A stretch of 64,000 bases of DNA from Sva-07 sp963829585 (GCA_963829585.1 CAWHJD010000021.1:62001-126000), one strand, 5' to 3'; counted from the stretch's first letter, positions 51,997 through 62,249 are shown. The notes: generated by a model from the letters alone, not told the origin. Numbers and translations are program-made.

Positions 51997-52899
51997 TCAG
52001 CCGCTTCGTTCGAGGAGCACGTCGCGAAGGGCCTCGTGACGGGTCGACGCCGGCGACGTGGTGTCCATGAAGTCGAGCAGCACCTCGGAGAACCGTTCCG
52101 CGGCCTCGACGTGCGGGAAGTGCCCCACACCTTCGAGGATCTCGAGTCGGCTGGTCGGGATCAGTTCGTGAGCGGCGTAGGCGTGCGACACCGGGATGAT
52201 GCCGTCACGGTCTCCCCAGACGATGAGGGTCGGGATGTGGGCCGCCAGGTACAGCCGATCGCTGGCGTTCACCATCTGGCCCGTCGGTTCGATCACGCCC
52301 CGCATCGTCCGCACGAACGCCGATCGGTTCGGCGCACCGGCGAGCGACGAGTAGGCCCGCCACATCTCGGCGAGCTTCGGCGAGCGGATGTTCCGGCGAC
52401 CGAGCTGGCGACCGACATCGGTCGCACGATCGACGAGTGGCTTCGGGAACGCGATCGGCATCACGTATTCGAATCCCGGCAGGGTCAGCAGGCGCAACAG
52501 CCACGACACCTCACGGCCGAGTCCACCGCTGCCGACCAACACCAGCCGGTCGACGAGATGCGGATGCTGGTATGCCAGCTGCATCGCCACCCCGCCGCCG
52601 AAGGAGTGACCCACGATGGTGACGCTGGGGATGTCGAGCACCGAGAGGAAGTCGCGCAACCCGCTCGCGAACGCGCCGAGCGAGTAGTCGCCGACCGGCT
52701 TGGCCGACTCGCCGTGGCCGAGGAGGTCGGGGGCGATGACCTCGTGGCGGTCGGCGAGCGTCGGGATCACGTCGTCCCAGGTGCGCGAACTCCCTGCCAG
52801 CCCATGGATCAACAGGATCGGCTCTCCCGAACCGCCGCGCCGGAACCCGACCTCATGGCCATGGATGACGACGTGTTGGAGAGGCAGTCGCTTGCTCAC
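51997..52899 (-). CDS. Alpha/beta-fold hydrolase
   Basis: The 300-aa hydrolase has LLIHGLAGSSRTWDDVIP (oxyanion hole HGLAG), DLLGHGES, the nucleophile elbow VGHSFGGGVAMQLAY, VWGDRDGIIPVSHA with the acid residue, and GHFPHVEAAERF with the catalytic His. All three catalytic residues are visible. A short-acyl esterase, epoxide hydrolase or dehalogenase-like activity is possible. There is no signal peptide. Confidence 0.9.
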   Translation of the reverse strand: MSKRLPLQHVVIHGHEVGFRRGGSGEPILLIHGLAGSSRTWDDVIPTLADRHEVIAPDLLGHGESAKPVGDYSLGAFASGLRDFLSVLDIPSVTIVGHSFGGGVAMQLAYQHPHLVDRLVLVGSGGLGREVSWLLRLLTLPGFEYVMPIAFPKPLVDRATDVGRQLGRRNIRSPKLAEMWRAYSSLAGAPNRSAFVRTMRGVIEPTGQMVNASDRLYLAAHIPTLIVWGDRDGIIPVSHAYAAHELIPTSRLEILEGVGHFPHVEAAERFSEVLLDFMDTTSPASTRHEALRDVLLERSG

Positions 52900-52963
52900 G
52901 ACTCCAGTATCACGCCCTCGACAGCGAGGGACACGGGCCGAACGGCCCCAACGACAATCGACG

Positions 52964-55564
52964 TCAGTCGAGCAACGGCCTGGGTTCGGCCGGCTCGCCG
53001 GCGTCGACCCAGCGGGAGAAGTCGAGCGGATCGACCTTGAGGCTCGGCAGGTTGGTGCTCCCGAGCCATGAGTTGAACTGGCCCGGATCCAGCGGCCGCG
53101 AGATGCAGTAGCCCTGGGCGACGTCGCAGCCGAACACCCGGAGCCGTTCGAGCACCTCGTTGTTCTCGACGCCCTCGGCCACGACGACCAACCCGAGGTT
53201 GTGCCCGAGATCGATCGTCGATCGCACGATCACCTCGTCCTGCTCGTCGAGCAGGAGATTCGCGACGAAGCTCTGGTCGATCTTCAGTTCGGCCACCGGC
53301 AGTCGACGCAGGTAGCTCAGCGACGAGTAGCCGGTCCCGAAGTCGTCGATCGACAGGCGGACGCCGACTTCGTGGAGCTCGTTGATGGTGGATCGGGCGC
53401 GCGGTGCGTCGATGAGGAGTGACGACTCGGTGATCTCGAGCGTGAGCATCGACGCATCGACGCCGTTCGCGCCGAGATGCTCCTCGACGCGCTGGGCGAG
53501 TTTCGAATCGAGGAGGTCGTGAGTCGACAGGTTCACGGCCAGCCCGAGGTGGTAGCCGCGGTCGTGGATCTCGCGAAGATGGCCGATGCCGAGGTGGAGC
53601 ATGACATCGGTGAGCTGCTTGATCAGCCCCGTGTCCTCGGCCACCCTGACGAACTGGGTCGGTGGCACGACCCCCCGGACGGGATGGGTCCAACGCACGA
53701 GCGCCTCGGCACCGACCACCGTGCCGGAGGCGAGGTCGAGCTTCGGTTGCAGGTGGACGCGAAGTCCGTCTCCTTCGATCGCCGCCCGGAGGTCGCCGAG
53801 CATCGAGAGGCGAGCGGGTGTGCGTCGATCGATCTCGGCGCGGTACACGTCGACGCCGAGGCGCTGCGTCTTGGCGTTGTACATGGCGATGTCGGCGTAC
53901 CGGAGCGTGGCGCCCTCTTCGTGGTCGTCGTCGATGACGGCGACGCCGGCGCTGGCGGTGACCACGATCTCGAGCCCGTCGAGAGTGACCGGGCGGCCGA
54001 CGTTGCGGACACAGTGCCACGCGAACTCCACCATCTCGGCGTGCGTTCGGCGATGTCCCACGATGGCGAATTCGTCACTGGCCAGCCGCGCCAACACGTC
54101 GTCGGGGCCGAGCACCGCCGTCAACCGGTCGCCGACTTCGACGAGCAGTTCGTCGCCGGCGTGATGGCCGAGCGTGTCGTTGACCTCCTTGAAACGGTCG
54201 AGGTCGATCATCATCACGAACAAGAGATCGTCCCGTGGCTGTGCCCTGGCCGCGTCGATGACCGAATGCTCGAAGGAGAGCCGGTTGGGGAGGCCGGTCA
54301 GGCTGTCGTGACGAGCCTCTCGCTCGATCCGCTGGTGCAGCATGCCTCGCCGAAGACTGGCCGTGAGTTGTTCGGTGAGGTTCTGGAGGCGCACGACGTC
54401 ATCGCTGCCGAACCGCGAACCTGCACCGGTCCGCCCCGCGACCACCAGCAGACCGATGACGCCCGACCCGTCACGGATGGGCGCGACCATGATCTCGACG
54501 ATCGTCGACCCCGAGGTCTTGAGGGGGCCGAGTTGAGCGCCCGACACCAGCGTCGCCCGTTCCGACAGGATCAACGAACGCCAGCTGCCATCCCCAGCGT
54601 CGGTGGGCAGGTGCAGTCCGACGGTGCCGTGGACCTTCAGAATCGCCCCGTCGCTGTCATTGAAGAGGACGACCGCGGCCGCGTCGGTGCGCAGCACTTC
54701 GGCCGTCTCGGCAAGAGCGGCGCTGATGATCTCGTCGGGATCGAGAGACTGACCGACTGCGCCGGTGAACCCATGGACCGCATCGAGGTCGCGGAGACGC
54801 TGATCGAGCGCCCCGTAGGCCTTGATGATGTACCAGAGCAGGCCAATCGGAACCAGTGCGATCAACACGAGGTACGGCGAGATCAGTTCGAGTCCCAGCA
54901 CCATGCCGGCGAGCGTCGCATTGACGAGGAACAACCACCAGGCGACTCGGAGTTCCGTGCCGATTCGGCTCCAGAGCCCGCCCTCGAACTGCGAGATCGC
55001 CAACGACACGATGATCGACGACACGAGACCGCAAATGGCAGTCGTGACAATCGCGGCGACAACGAGCTGCGTGTCACCAGAACCGACGGATCGGACGATT
55101 CCCCGAAACACAACGAAGCCGAGCGCCACCTCGAAGGCGAGCATCGCGACATTCAACGCCACCTTGTAGAGCGGCAGCCGGAGCGTGAAGAGCACCACAG
55201 CGATGTAGCCCAGCACTCGCACCACCAACGCCGGCCCGGGTGCGAGGTACACAAGGCTGAACGCCAAAGGGATCTCGGAGACCGAGAATCTGATCGACTC
55301 GCGGCGAAACGTGAACTTGAAGACGGAGAACTCAGTCGCCGCGAAGCCGAGCGCGAGCACGACTGTCACGATGGCCGGCGAGGGTCTCGTGGACTCGCTG
55401 ACGTCCGGAACCGTCAGGATCAACGCAGCGGCCAGGGCGGTCAAAACGACGGCGAGCACTTCGACCCGCCGCTCAGGACTGAATTGCCCCGAGAAGCGCG
55501 TCGAAGTGCTCGCCGCTTGATCACTACTATGGAGTGTGCTCGACTTTGATTGAGTGGTCGTCAC
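52964..55564 (-). CDS. Membrane GAF-GGDEF-EAL protein (degenerate GGDEF, intact EAL)
   Basis: The protein of about 866 aa has some eight N-terminal membrane spans (VEVLAVVLTALAAALILTVP onwards), a GAF-like segment near residues 280-390, and a GGDEF domain in which the signature is ARLASDEFAIV instead of GGDEF. A complete EAL domain follows, with AEALVRWTHP, VNLSTHDLLDS, LEITESSLL and DDFGTGYSSLSYLRRLP. Synthesis of c-di-GMP is therefore unlikely, while hydrolysis is plausible, possibly regulated by GTP binding at the degenerate domain. GTG 55564 has GGGAG six bases upstream. Confidence 0.9.
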   Translation of the reverse strand: MTTTQSKSSTLHSSDQAASTSTRFSGQFSPERRVEVLAVVLTALAAALILTVPDVSESTRPSPAIVTVVLALGFAATEFSVFKFTFRRESIRFSVSEIPLAFSLVYLAPGPALVVRVLGYIAVVLFTLRLPLYKVALNVAMLAFEVALGFVVFRGIVRSVGSGDTQLVVAAIVTTAICGLVSSIIVSLAISQFEGGLWSRIGTELRVAWWLFLVNATLAGMVLGLELISPYLVLIALVPIGLLWYIIKAYGALDQRLRDLDAVHGFTGAVGQSLDPDEIISAALAETAEVLRTDAAAVVLFNDSDGAILKVHGTVGLHLPTDAGDGSWRSLILSERATLVSGAQLGPLKTSGSTIVEIMVAPIRDGSGVIGLLVVAGRTGAGSRFGSDDVVRLQNLTEQLTASLRRGMLHQRIEREARHDSLTGLPNRLSFEHSVIDAARAQPRDDLLFVMMIDLDRFKEVNDTLGHHAGDELLVEVGDRLTAVLGPDDVLARLASDEFAIVGHRRTHAEMVEFAWHCVRNVGRPVTLDGLEIVVTASAGVAVIDDDHEEGATLRYADIAMYNAKTQRLGVDVYRAEIDRRTPARLSMLGDLRAAIEGDGLRVHLQPKLDLASGTVVGAEALVRWTHPVRGVVPPTQFVRVAEDTGLIKQLTDVMLHLGIGHLREIHDRGYHLGLAVNLSTHDLLDSKLAQRVEEHLGANGVDASMLTLEITESSLLIDAPRARSTINELHEVGVRLSIDDFGTGYSSLSYLRRLPVAELKIDQSFVANLLLDEQDEVIVRSTIDLGHNLGLVVVAEGVENNEVLERLRVFGCDVAQGYCISRPLDPGQFNSWLGSTNLPSLKVDPLDFSRWVDAGEPAEPRPLLD

Positions 55565-56074
55565 GCGGCGCTCCCGACGGAGGAACGCCACTCGGCGCTC
55601 CTCGGGATCTATCGACCGCGTGAACGCCCACCTTGAACAATCAAGAGCGAGCGTTGGACGTCAGCCCCAGGTGGCGCCCCGCCAGCAAACCTTGGCCTCG
55701 ATGGAAAGTGTTGAGTTGGTCATTGATTACTCCGTTCGTCGGTGCTCCGTGCGGAGCGTTGGGCGATCGTCCGAACGCCGCCCGGCGTCTGTCGGATCCT
55801 TAACAGGAAGCAGAATATATCTTGACGAACACCTGACGTCAACACGGAGCGGGAGAACCCGTCACGCTGCGTGGTCCGACGGGGATACATCCCATTGATT
55901 CAGCCGCCGACCGTCCTTGACGATTGCGAGAATCTGCCATGGAGATGGACAGGGTCGACCACGCGAACCCGACCGAGAACCGGGCGTCGAGCGCGCAGCG
56001 CGTCGGTTCAGTGGAGGGCGCCACAGTCAGTGGTGGGTCGAGCGGGAACGACCTGGCGTCAGCTCACCGGTGGG
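55565..56074. other. About 500 bp intergenic region
   Basis: No supported gene is present. A relatively A/T-rich stretch (TTAACAGGAAGCAGAATATATCTTGAC, about 55800-55826) stands out from the GC-rich surroundings. It could contain the promoter of the GGDEF-EAL gene. Confidence 0.4.
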
Positions 56075-58351
56075 TCACTCGCCGCGCACGAGGTCGGCGG
56101 CGGGGCGGACGGCGATCCGCCGCGTGGCCACCGATCCCAGCACTGCCGCCAGCACGACTGCTGCCGTGGCGATCGTCAACACCAGGCCGATGCCGGGCGC
56201 CGGCATCCAGCCGGGGCCGACGCCGATATCCGTGCTCACGGTGTCGGCGAGAACCCGGAACACGATCAGCCCGAGGGGCACGCCGATGACCGCGGCGACC
56301 AGGCCGAGCACTGCGCCGGCCACCGCTCCCTGCCCGATCAGCTGGCCGGGGGTGAACCCGATGGCGAGTTCGACGCCGGTTCTCCGCGCCGACTCGCGGC
56401 TCGACGTGAGCAGGGCGGAGAGCAGGTTGACGCCGGCAGTGAGGAACAGCACGGCAGCGATCGAACGGAGCACCATCATCAGCGGCTCGATGTCGGCCCT
56501 GCCGGTGTCCAGCACCTCCGCACGCGCCTCGGGGCCGACTCGATCGGCCAGCGCCGCTGCCACGGCGGCGGCGTCCGATCCGGGCGTGAGCGACACCCGG
56601 TAGACCTCTGGCACGACCCCCGGTTCGACGGCAGCAAGATCCTCGAGCCGATACTGGAGGATCTCACCGCTGTCCTCGGTGTCGCGGTACCACCCCACGA
56701 CCTCGACGCTGATCGGGGTGGTTCCGGCGAGGAACTCGATGCGATCACCGACCGACACGTCGAACCGCTCCATGAATCCGTATCCGACGATCGCCTCGCC
56801 GGGTGATCGCAGCGGTCGCCCCTCAGCAATCTGGTAGGCGGCCGCATCCGGGTCCCCACCGGTCGCCACCGACAGGAAGGCTCCGTCGCGATACGTGCTC
56901 CGTCGCTCGAGGTCGTCGAACCACCGGTCGACGCCCGGGGTGTCGGCCAGCACCTGTTCCACCATCGCAGGGTCGGCGCCGCCCGGGATCAACGCGACGT
57001 CCCACGGGTCGCCGGCTCTCGCCGCGTCCGTGGTCACCAGATCGATCGCCGAGATGAACCCGAGCGACACGATCGTCCCGATCACGGCGACGCCGATCGC
57101 GAGCGCGGCCAACCCACCTCTCGCCGGCTGGCTGACAGCCTCCTGCGCGCCGAGCAGTGAGAGCCTGCCTGGTAGCCGACCGGCGTGGCGGTTGATCCAG
57201 CTGACACGTTCTGGCGGCACGTCGCGAAGCACGTCGGTGACCGGCCGACTCGCTGCGGAATGGGCCGGCACGATCGTGGCCACGGCCAACAACCCCGCGA
57301 TCACCACCACGCAGACAACGAGGCTGAACACCGACCAGCTCGGATCCTGAGGTCCGAGTGTTCGACCGATGCCCACTTGGAGCGACGGAGCAAGGAATCC
57401 GGCGAGGAACCAACCAAGTGCACCGGCGGCCAGTCCCACGACGACGTTCTCCACCAGCAGGGCCGCCATGATCTGGCGCGGCGTGGACCCGATCGCTCCC
57501 ATGAGGGCGATGTCGCGTCGTTGGGTCACGACCCGCATCGCAGTCGAGCCGGCGATGATGACGGCTGCCACGACGAGGACGAACACTCCGAAAGCGGCAA
57601 CGAACGAACCGAACACCCGGTCGAGCGTGAGGAAGTCGCCGCGTGTGTCGAGCCACGAATCCGTACCGCTGATCCCCTCGACCCCGGCAGCTGCCTGACG
57701 TTCGACGAACGGGTCGGCGGAAGCCGGGTCGGCGAATCGGAGGTAGCCCACGGAGTAGGTGTCGGTCGGAGCGAGGCGCTCGAGACCTGCTTCGGTGACC
57801 CACGTGCGACCGGGTTCGCACTGCGGGTAGAAGCAGTCCGTGAAGTTGACGGCCGTGCCGACGACGGTGAACCTCAGATCACGCCCGGCGAGACGGAGAG
57901 TGATCGGGTCCCCGACGTCGATCGCGAGATCGACCGACACGCTGTGGTCGAGCACGATCTCGTCCGGTGCAGCAGCCCACCGACCGGACCGGATCGGCGG
58001 CTCGTTGACGGCGATGTCGGGCGATTCCAGCGCAGTCGCCTCGATCGGCACCGCCTCGTCCGGCAGGGGCAGCTCGATTCCGCCCACCGCGTCGAACGGA
58101 CCCGACCAGGCGACCACCTCGGGATCGTCGGCGGCCGCCGCGATCGCATCACCGTCTCCGTACAGAACGAGGTGCGCAACGTTTGCGTCGTCGGCAACTG
58201 CGTCGAGCAGCGGTGCACCCTGGCGGCTCACCACGAGTCCGGCGGAGATCGCGACGGCGGCGAGCACGAGCACAGCGAACGTTGCGATCAGGCCGGCACG
58301 GCGGCGGCCCCGCAGGCCCGCACCGACCAGCACCCCGATCCCGCTGCTCAC
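56075..58351 (-). CDS. FtsX-like ABC permease (758 aa)
   Basis: The 758-aa permease has an N-terminal span (LIATFAVLVLAAVAISAGLV) and a long extracytoplasmic domain with FTDCFYPQCEPG, a short Cys pair. A first FtsX block (VITQRR-type VVTQRRDIALMGAIGSTPRQIMAALL), further spans, a second extracellular domain and a C-terminal FtsX block (ELAIGFTPGQLIGQGAVAGAVLGL) follow. It is the membrane partner of the ATPase upstream, with an ATGA overlap, and is unrelated in detail to the exporter at 45763. Confidence 0.9.
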   Translation of the reverse strand: MSSGIGVLVGAGLRGRRRAGLIATFAVLVLAAVAISAGLVVSRQGAPLLDAVADDANVAHLVLYGDGDAIAAAADDPEVVAWSGPFDAVGGIELPLPDEAVPIEATALESPDIAVNEPPIRSGRWAAAPDEIVLDHSVSVDLAIDVGDPITLRLAGRDLRFTVVGTAVNFTDCFYPQCEPGRTWVTEAGLERLAPTDTYSVGYLRFADPASADPFVERQAAAGVEGISGTDSWLDTRGDFLTLDRVFGSFVAAFGVFVLVVAAVIIAGSTAMRVVTQRRDIALMGAIGSTPRQIMAALLVENVVVGLAAGALGWFLAGFLAPSLQVGIGRTLGPQDPSWSVFSLVVCVVVIAGLLAVATIVPAHSAASRPVTDVLRDVPPERVSWINRHAGRLPGRLSLLGAQEAVSQPARGGLAALAIGVAVIGTIVSLGFISAIDLVTTDAARAGDPWDVALIPGGADPAMVEQVLADTPGVDRWFDDLERRSTYRDGAFLSVATGGDPDAAAYQIAEGRPLRSPGEAIVGYGFMERFDVSVGDRIEFLAGTTPISVEVVGWYRDTEDSGEILQYRLEDLAAVEPGVVPEVYRVSLTPGSDAAAVAAALADRVGPEARAEVLDTGRADIEPLMMVLRSIAAVLFLTAGVNLLSALLTSSRESARRTGVELAIGFTPGQLIGQGAVAGAVLGLVAAVIGVPLGLIVFRVLADTVSTDIGVGPGWMPAPGIGLVLTIATAAVVLAAVLGSVATRRIAVRPAADLVRGE

Positions 58352-59049
58352 GGCACACCGGTTTCGTGCATGACCTCGGAGCCGACGATCTGCCCATCGA
58401 GAACGTGGACGATCCGGTCCGCCGCGGCCGCCACGTCGGGATCGTGGGTGACCATCACGATCGTCTGACCACGGTCGTGCTGGGTGCGCAGCAGATCGAG
58501 CACGAGCGCCGCCGACTCGCTGTCGAGGGCGCCGGTCGGCTCGTCGGCGAGAAGGAGGTCAGGATGGTTGGCCACCGCTCGCGCGATCGCGACGCGCTGC
58601 TGCTCGCCCCCCGAGAGCGTGCCCGGCAGGTTTCGTTCGCGATCGGCGAGACCCAGCGCGTCGAGCAGCTCCGTCGACCGCCTGCGCGCCTCGCGGCGCG
58701 AGATGCCGGCCAGCCGCTGGGGGAGCTCGACGTTGGCGGCCACGTCGAGATGTGGGATCAGGTTGTACTGCTGGAAGATGTAGCCGACGCGTCGCCGGCG
58801 GAGCCGCGCCCTGTCAGGAGCGCCGAGCGCCGTGACCTCGTCGTCACCGAGGCGGATCGAACCGGCGTCCGGCAGATCGAGACCGCCGAGCAGATGGAGC
58901 ATCGTCGACTTGCCGCACCCGCTCGGGCCCATCGCGGCCACCCATTCGCCTTGGTCGACCTGGAGCGACAGCCCACGCAACACAGGGCGTGGGACACCGT
59001 CGGTACGGAATGACTTCTCGAGATCTCGAGCCTCCAGCAGAACGGCCAT
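58348..59049 (-). CDS. ABC transporter ATP-binding protein (MacB/LolD type)
   Basis: The 233-aa ATPase has Walker A GPSGCGKS, Q-loop YIFQQYNLIPHL, signature LSGGEQQRV, Walker B LLLADEP and switch His in MVTHDP. It overlaps the permease gene by four bases. With it, it forms the second MacB-like exporter of the window. The start ATG 59049 is preceded by a GAGAG-type ribosome-binding site. Confidence 0.92.
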   Translation of the reverse strand: MAVLLEARDLEKSFRTDGVPRPVLRGLSLQVDQGEWVAAMGPSGCGKSTMLHLLGGLDLPDAGSIRLGDDEVTALGAPDRARLRRRRVGYIFQQYNLIPHLDVAANVELPQRLAGISRREARRRSTELLDALGLADRERNLPGTLSGGEQQRVAIARAVANHPDLLLADEPTGALDSESAALVLDLLRTQHDRGQTIVMVTHDPDVAAAADRIVHVLDGQIVGSEVMHETGVP

Positions 59050-59196
59050 GGACTACTCTCCGCGCCCCTCGTCGACGTGAAGGAAGGGCCGAAGGTCCCC
59101 GTCATCGGGCTCAGGACACCCACACCGAGGGTTTCGTTCGCGGCGATCTGGGCACTCAGGAGCAATGCGGAGATCGTCGCGAACGAGAGCCGGCGG

Positions 59197-59742
59197 ATGA
59201 AGCCCCTCGATGCGGATTCCGTGACGTCGCCGGCACTCACGCTTCCCCGAAACCCGCCGGTTCGCTGGCAACGGTTCGAGAAGGTGCTTCGTGCGCTCGC
59301 CGTGTTCGTCGCCTTCGGGGTTGTCGCCTACGCGTTGTTCGGGTGTGCAGGTTTGACGACAGCCACCTCCTCGACGACATCGGGGACGCTACGCGCGACG
59401 ATCACCTACGCAAGCACGACGAGACCCGGGCTTCCGACACCGTTCGTCGTGGCCGTCGAGACGGTCGACGGAACAACGCTCCCGGCGGAGATCGACGTCG
59501 AGATTCCGCGCCACTACCTGTCGATGTTCGACGAGAACGGCCTCGACCCTGCCGCCGATGCCATCTCGTCCGATGGCATCACCGAAGTGTGGACCTTCCG
59601 GATCGACGACCAGCCCAAGCTCGTGATCGACCTCGATGCCCGCCTCCAGCCCAACATCCACGACAGCCGCGACGGGTGGGTCGAGATCAGCGGCGGCGAC
59701 GACACCGTGCGCGTCGACTTCCGCACGAGGGTGCTGCCGTGA
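59197..59742 (+). CDS. Membrane-anchored protein of unknown function, upstream of DUF421
   Basis: The protein of about 181 aa from ATG 59197 has a basic start, a single membrane span (VLRALAVFVAFGVVAYALFGCAGL) and an external domain of about 110 residues (TLRATITYASTTRPGLPTPFVVAVETVDG, DGITEVWTFRIDDQPKLVIDLDARLQP), probably beta-rich. A longer frame from 59077 lacks convincing start signals. It lies 24 bp before a DUF421 gene, and the two probably act together. Confidence 0.6.
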   Translation: MKPLDADSVTSPALTLPRNPPVRWQRFEKVLRALAVFVAFGVVAYALFGCAGLTTATSSTTSGTLRATITYASTTRPGLPTPFVVAVETVDGTTLPAEIDVEIPRHYLSMFDENGLDPAADAISSDGITEVWTFRIDDQPKLVIDLDARLQPNIHDSRDGWVEISGGDDTVRVDFRTRVLP

Positions 59743-59766
59743 TCCGGATCACGCGGGAGAACTGAC

Positions 59767-60219
59767 ATGGAACTGGTCGTACGCGCAACGCTGATCTACT
59801 GGTTCCTCTGGCTGATCGTCCGTGGAACCGGCAAGCGCAGCATCTCCGAACTCACACCGCTCGAGTTGATCTTCACGTTCGTGATCGGCGATCTCGTCCA
59901 GCAGGCAGTCACCGGCGAGGACATGTCGATGACCGGAGGAGTCATCGTGATCTCGACGTTCGCGGCGTGGATGCTGACGAGCGATTTCCTCACTCACCGA
60001 TCGAAGCGGTGGGAGCGAATCCTGGAGGGCCAAGCGGTCGTCGTGCTCCGCGATGGCGAGCCGGACCTCGCTCGCCTTCGCAACGAGCGGCTGACGATCG
60101 ACGATCTCCTGAGCGCAGCGCGGGAGAATGGCTTCGCGTCACTCGAGGACATTCGATTCGCCGTGCTGGAGCACGACGGAAAGTTCAGTTTCGTCGGCAA
60201 CGAGAATGTGAACGACTGA
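59767..60219 (+). CDS. DUF421 domain membrane protein (YetF/YcaP-like)
   Basis: The 150-aa protein has two to three N-terminal spans (MELVVRATLIYWFLWLIVRGTGKRSISELTPLELIFTFVIGDLVQ), then the soluble DUF421 domain with VVLRDGEPDLARLRNERLTIDDLLSAARENGFASLEDIRFAVLEHDGKFS. Its function is unknown. It is the second gene of an operon with the single-span protein upstream. Confidence 0.9.
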   Translation: MELVVRATLIYWFLWLIVRGTGKRSISELTPLELIFTFVIGDLVQQAVTGEDMSMTGGVIVISTFAAWMLTSDFLTHRSKRWERILEGQAVVVLRDGEPDLARLRNERLTIDDLLSAARENGFASLEDIRFAVLEHDGKFSFVGNENVND

Positions 60220-60242
60220 CGGGCGAGACGCTCCGCTCGCGA

Positions 60243-61238
60243 TCAGATCCGCTCGGCAGCGTCCGCCGTCGCAGCGCGCCGCAGCAGGGCGGCGGCCGAT
60301 GCATCCAGTTGCGCCACAGCACCCAGGAACGCGTGACGCATGACTTCACCGGTGCGCGCCCGATCCATCATGTTCAAGCCCATGGCGCTCACGGTGTCAC
60401 GGTCAGGGCTGATGAGCTGCACCTCCATTCCCGCCTGCTCCAGCAGCGCGACTTCGCGACGCACACGGCGGTGCGCCATCGCGCGCACCGGGTTGCGGCC
60501 CGCCTGATGCCCCATGGGTGACAGCACGATGACCAGGTCGAGGTCTGCGCCGAGCAGCACGTCGGCATGGGTTGCGGACCTCACACCGCCGTCCAGATAC
60601 CGGTGACCGCCGATTCGCACCGGCCGTGCCAGGACCGGAACCGCACACGACGCCGTGACGGCGTCGGCCGGCTTCACGCGTTCGGGCTCGGAGTCGCGGC
60701 CGAACCACTCCAGACGGCCGTCACCGACTCGCACGGCGGAGATCCACAGCGGCTTCGATGGCCACGTCTCGACCAGACGCTCGAGCACGGCTACCTGCGG
60801 CGAGTGGTCGTGGAGCCCATGAGGCAGCAGAGTCGCCAGCGCCCCCGGAATCTGCGACGGATGCCTCAGAGCGTTCAGCAGGTTCCATCCGGGCATGGTC
60901 GGCCGCGGTACTGCTCGGCGTGTAACGACGCTGTCGGTGGCCTCCATCACTGCTCGGAACATGTGACCGTCCGTGCTGGGGTCGGCATCCGTCGTCCACG
61001 CCGCCAGATCCTCGGGCGTGACGTCCGAGCGAAGGAGGGCTCCCACGATGCTGCCGGCCGACGTTCCCACGATGATGTCCGCCGTACGCGGGTCCCATCC
61101 GAGATCGTGTTGCAGCGCCCACAGCACGCCGGCGTGGAACGCAAGCCCTGAAGCGCCTCCGCCGCCGAGCACGAGGCCCACGCGTGCAGGACGATGTTGG
61201 GGCCCGAGCCCGATGGAGGCCTGAACTGGCGGCTTCAC
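60243..61238 (-). CDS. Patatin-like phospholipase family protein
   Basis: The 331-aa protein has the oxyanion-hole loop GLVLGGGGASG, the nucleophile motif GTSAGSIVG with the catalytic Ser, and the Asp of the dyad in YLDGGVRSATHAD. These are complete patatin motifs. It should hydrolyse acyl esters in phospholipids or neutral lipids. GTG 61238 sits eight bases behind a GGAG. It converges with DUF421. Confidence 0.9.
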   Translation of the reverse strand: MKPPVQASIGLGPQHRPARVGLVLGGGGASGLAFHAGVLWALQHDLGWDPRTADIIVGTSAGSIVGALLRSDVTPEDLAAWTTDADPSTDGHMFRAVMEATDSVVTRRAVPRPTMPGWNLLNALRHPSQIPGALATLLPHGLHDHSPQVAVLERLVETWPSKPLWISAVRVGDGRLEWFGRDSEPERVKPADAVTASCAVPVLARPVRIGGHRYLDGGVRSATHADVLLGADLDLVIVLSPMGHQAGRNPVRAMAHRRVRREVALLEQAGMEVQLISPDRDTVSAMGLNMMDRARTGEVMRHAFLGAVAQLDASAAALLRRAATADAAERI

Positions 61239-61435
61239 GGTCGTATCTCCATGACTCTCTTCGCGGCGCAACCGCCGGATCGACCTCAGCACTACCCTCT
61301 TGATCTCGAGACCAAACGGCGCCCCGTCGGCACGGAGTGTCGATGTCATCCACGTTGAACGCGACGGAGCCCGCCCGGGCCCACCGGGCGGGCTCCCGCA
61401 AGGTACGAGGTTCCCTGCGAACAGCAGCGAATGCG

Positions 61436-62161
61436 TCAGCTGCGGATTTCGGTGACGCGGGTCTGGCGCCGCGGCCACATCTTCGACCCGATCGTCGCGC
61501 CGAGCGCCGAGGCCACGAGCGCACTCGTCAGCCCGATGATCGCCCAGCTGGCGGCCTCCTCGGCGTCGTTGCTCGCGGCGGCTGCGTCGAGATCAGCGTT
61601 CGTGAACTGGTCGAAGACACTCGCGGTGTCGAAGCTTCCCAGTGCGATGCTGCTACCGAACGCTGCGAGTGCGATCAGGATGACCAATCCGACGGCCCAC
61701 ATCACGATGCCATGCAACAGTCCATCGTCGGCGTCACGCCACACGGCACTCGCACCCGCGACGATCCCTCCGACGAGGAAGGCGACGAGCGCAGCGCCCG
61801 CTGACCACCACGCGTCCGATGACGTTGCTTCGGACAGGTCCACGATGCCGGTCGCCACGAGTGCGAGTTGCAGGAAGAGGTACAGCGCCAGTGCCACTGC
61901 GAGTCCCGCCCAGATCGCCGACCAGCGGATGCGGTCCAGGCGAGGCGCGGGCGCATCGGTGCGCACGGTCACGTACCGGTCTTCGTCGCGTTGCACATAG
62001 TCCCCGGGTACCGGCGTGACCGTCGGCTGGGAAGCGGTTGCGTAGGTTTCAGCCGCGTGGCTCCCGGCCACCTGCGTGCCGGGGGGATCGATCAATCGCG
62101 GATCGTTCGCCGCCAGATCGTTCTGGTCGCGGGTCCTGATGCCCAAATCGTGGTCGGTCAT
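61436..62161 (-). CDS. Membrane protein of unknown function with polar N-terminus
   Basis: The 241-aa protein has a polar N-terminal stretch of about 75 residues. Then come four or so spans: LDRIRWSAIWAGLAVALALYLFLQL, AGAALVAFLVGGIVAGASAVW, GIVMWAVGLVILIALAAFGSSI and a C-terminal AASWAIIGLTSALVASALGA. A DDGLLHG loop between spans is recognisable in related unnamed proteins. No enzyme motif is seen. Confidence 0.6.
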   Translation of the reverse strand: MTDHDLGIRTRDQNDLAANDPRLIDPPGTQVAGSHAAETYATASQPTVTPVPGDYVQRDEDRYVTVRTDAPAPRLDRIRWSAIWAGLAVALALYLFLQLALVATGIVDLSEATSSDAWWSAGAALVAFLVGGIVAGASAVWRDADDGLLHGIVMWAVGLVILIALAAFGSSIALGSFDTASVFDQFTNADLDAAAASNDAEEAASWAIIGLTSALVASALGATIGSKMWPRRQTRVTEIRS

Positions 62162-62249
62162 GATGTCTCCTCAGAAGTAGGCGGTACGTACATTCGTTGC
62201 GGGCCTTACCCGGGAATCGACGTCTCAAACCTTCACGCAGCGGCGTTCT

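Noticed and set aside
53477..55549. A 690-codon plus-strand frame antisense to the GGDEF-EAL gene
   Set aside because: It is a GC-rich shadow with charged low-complexity composition.
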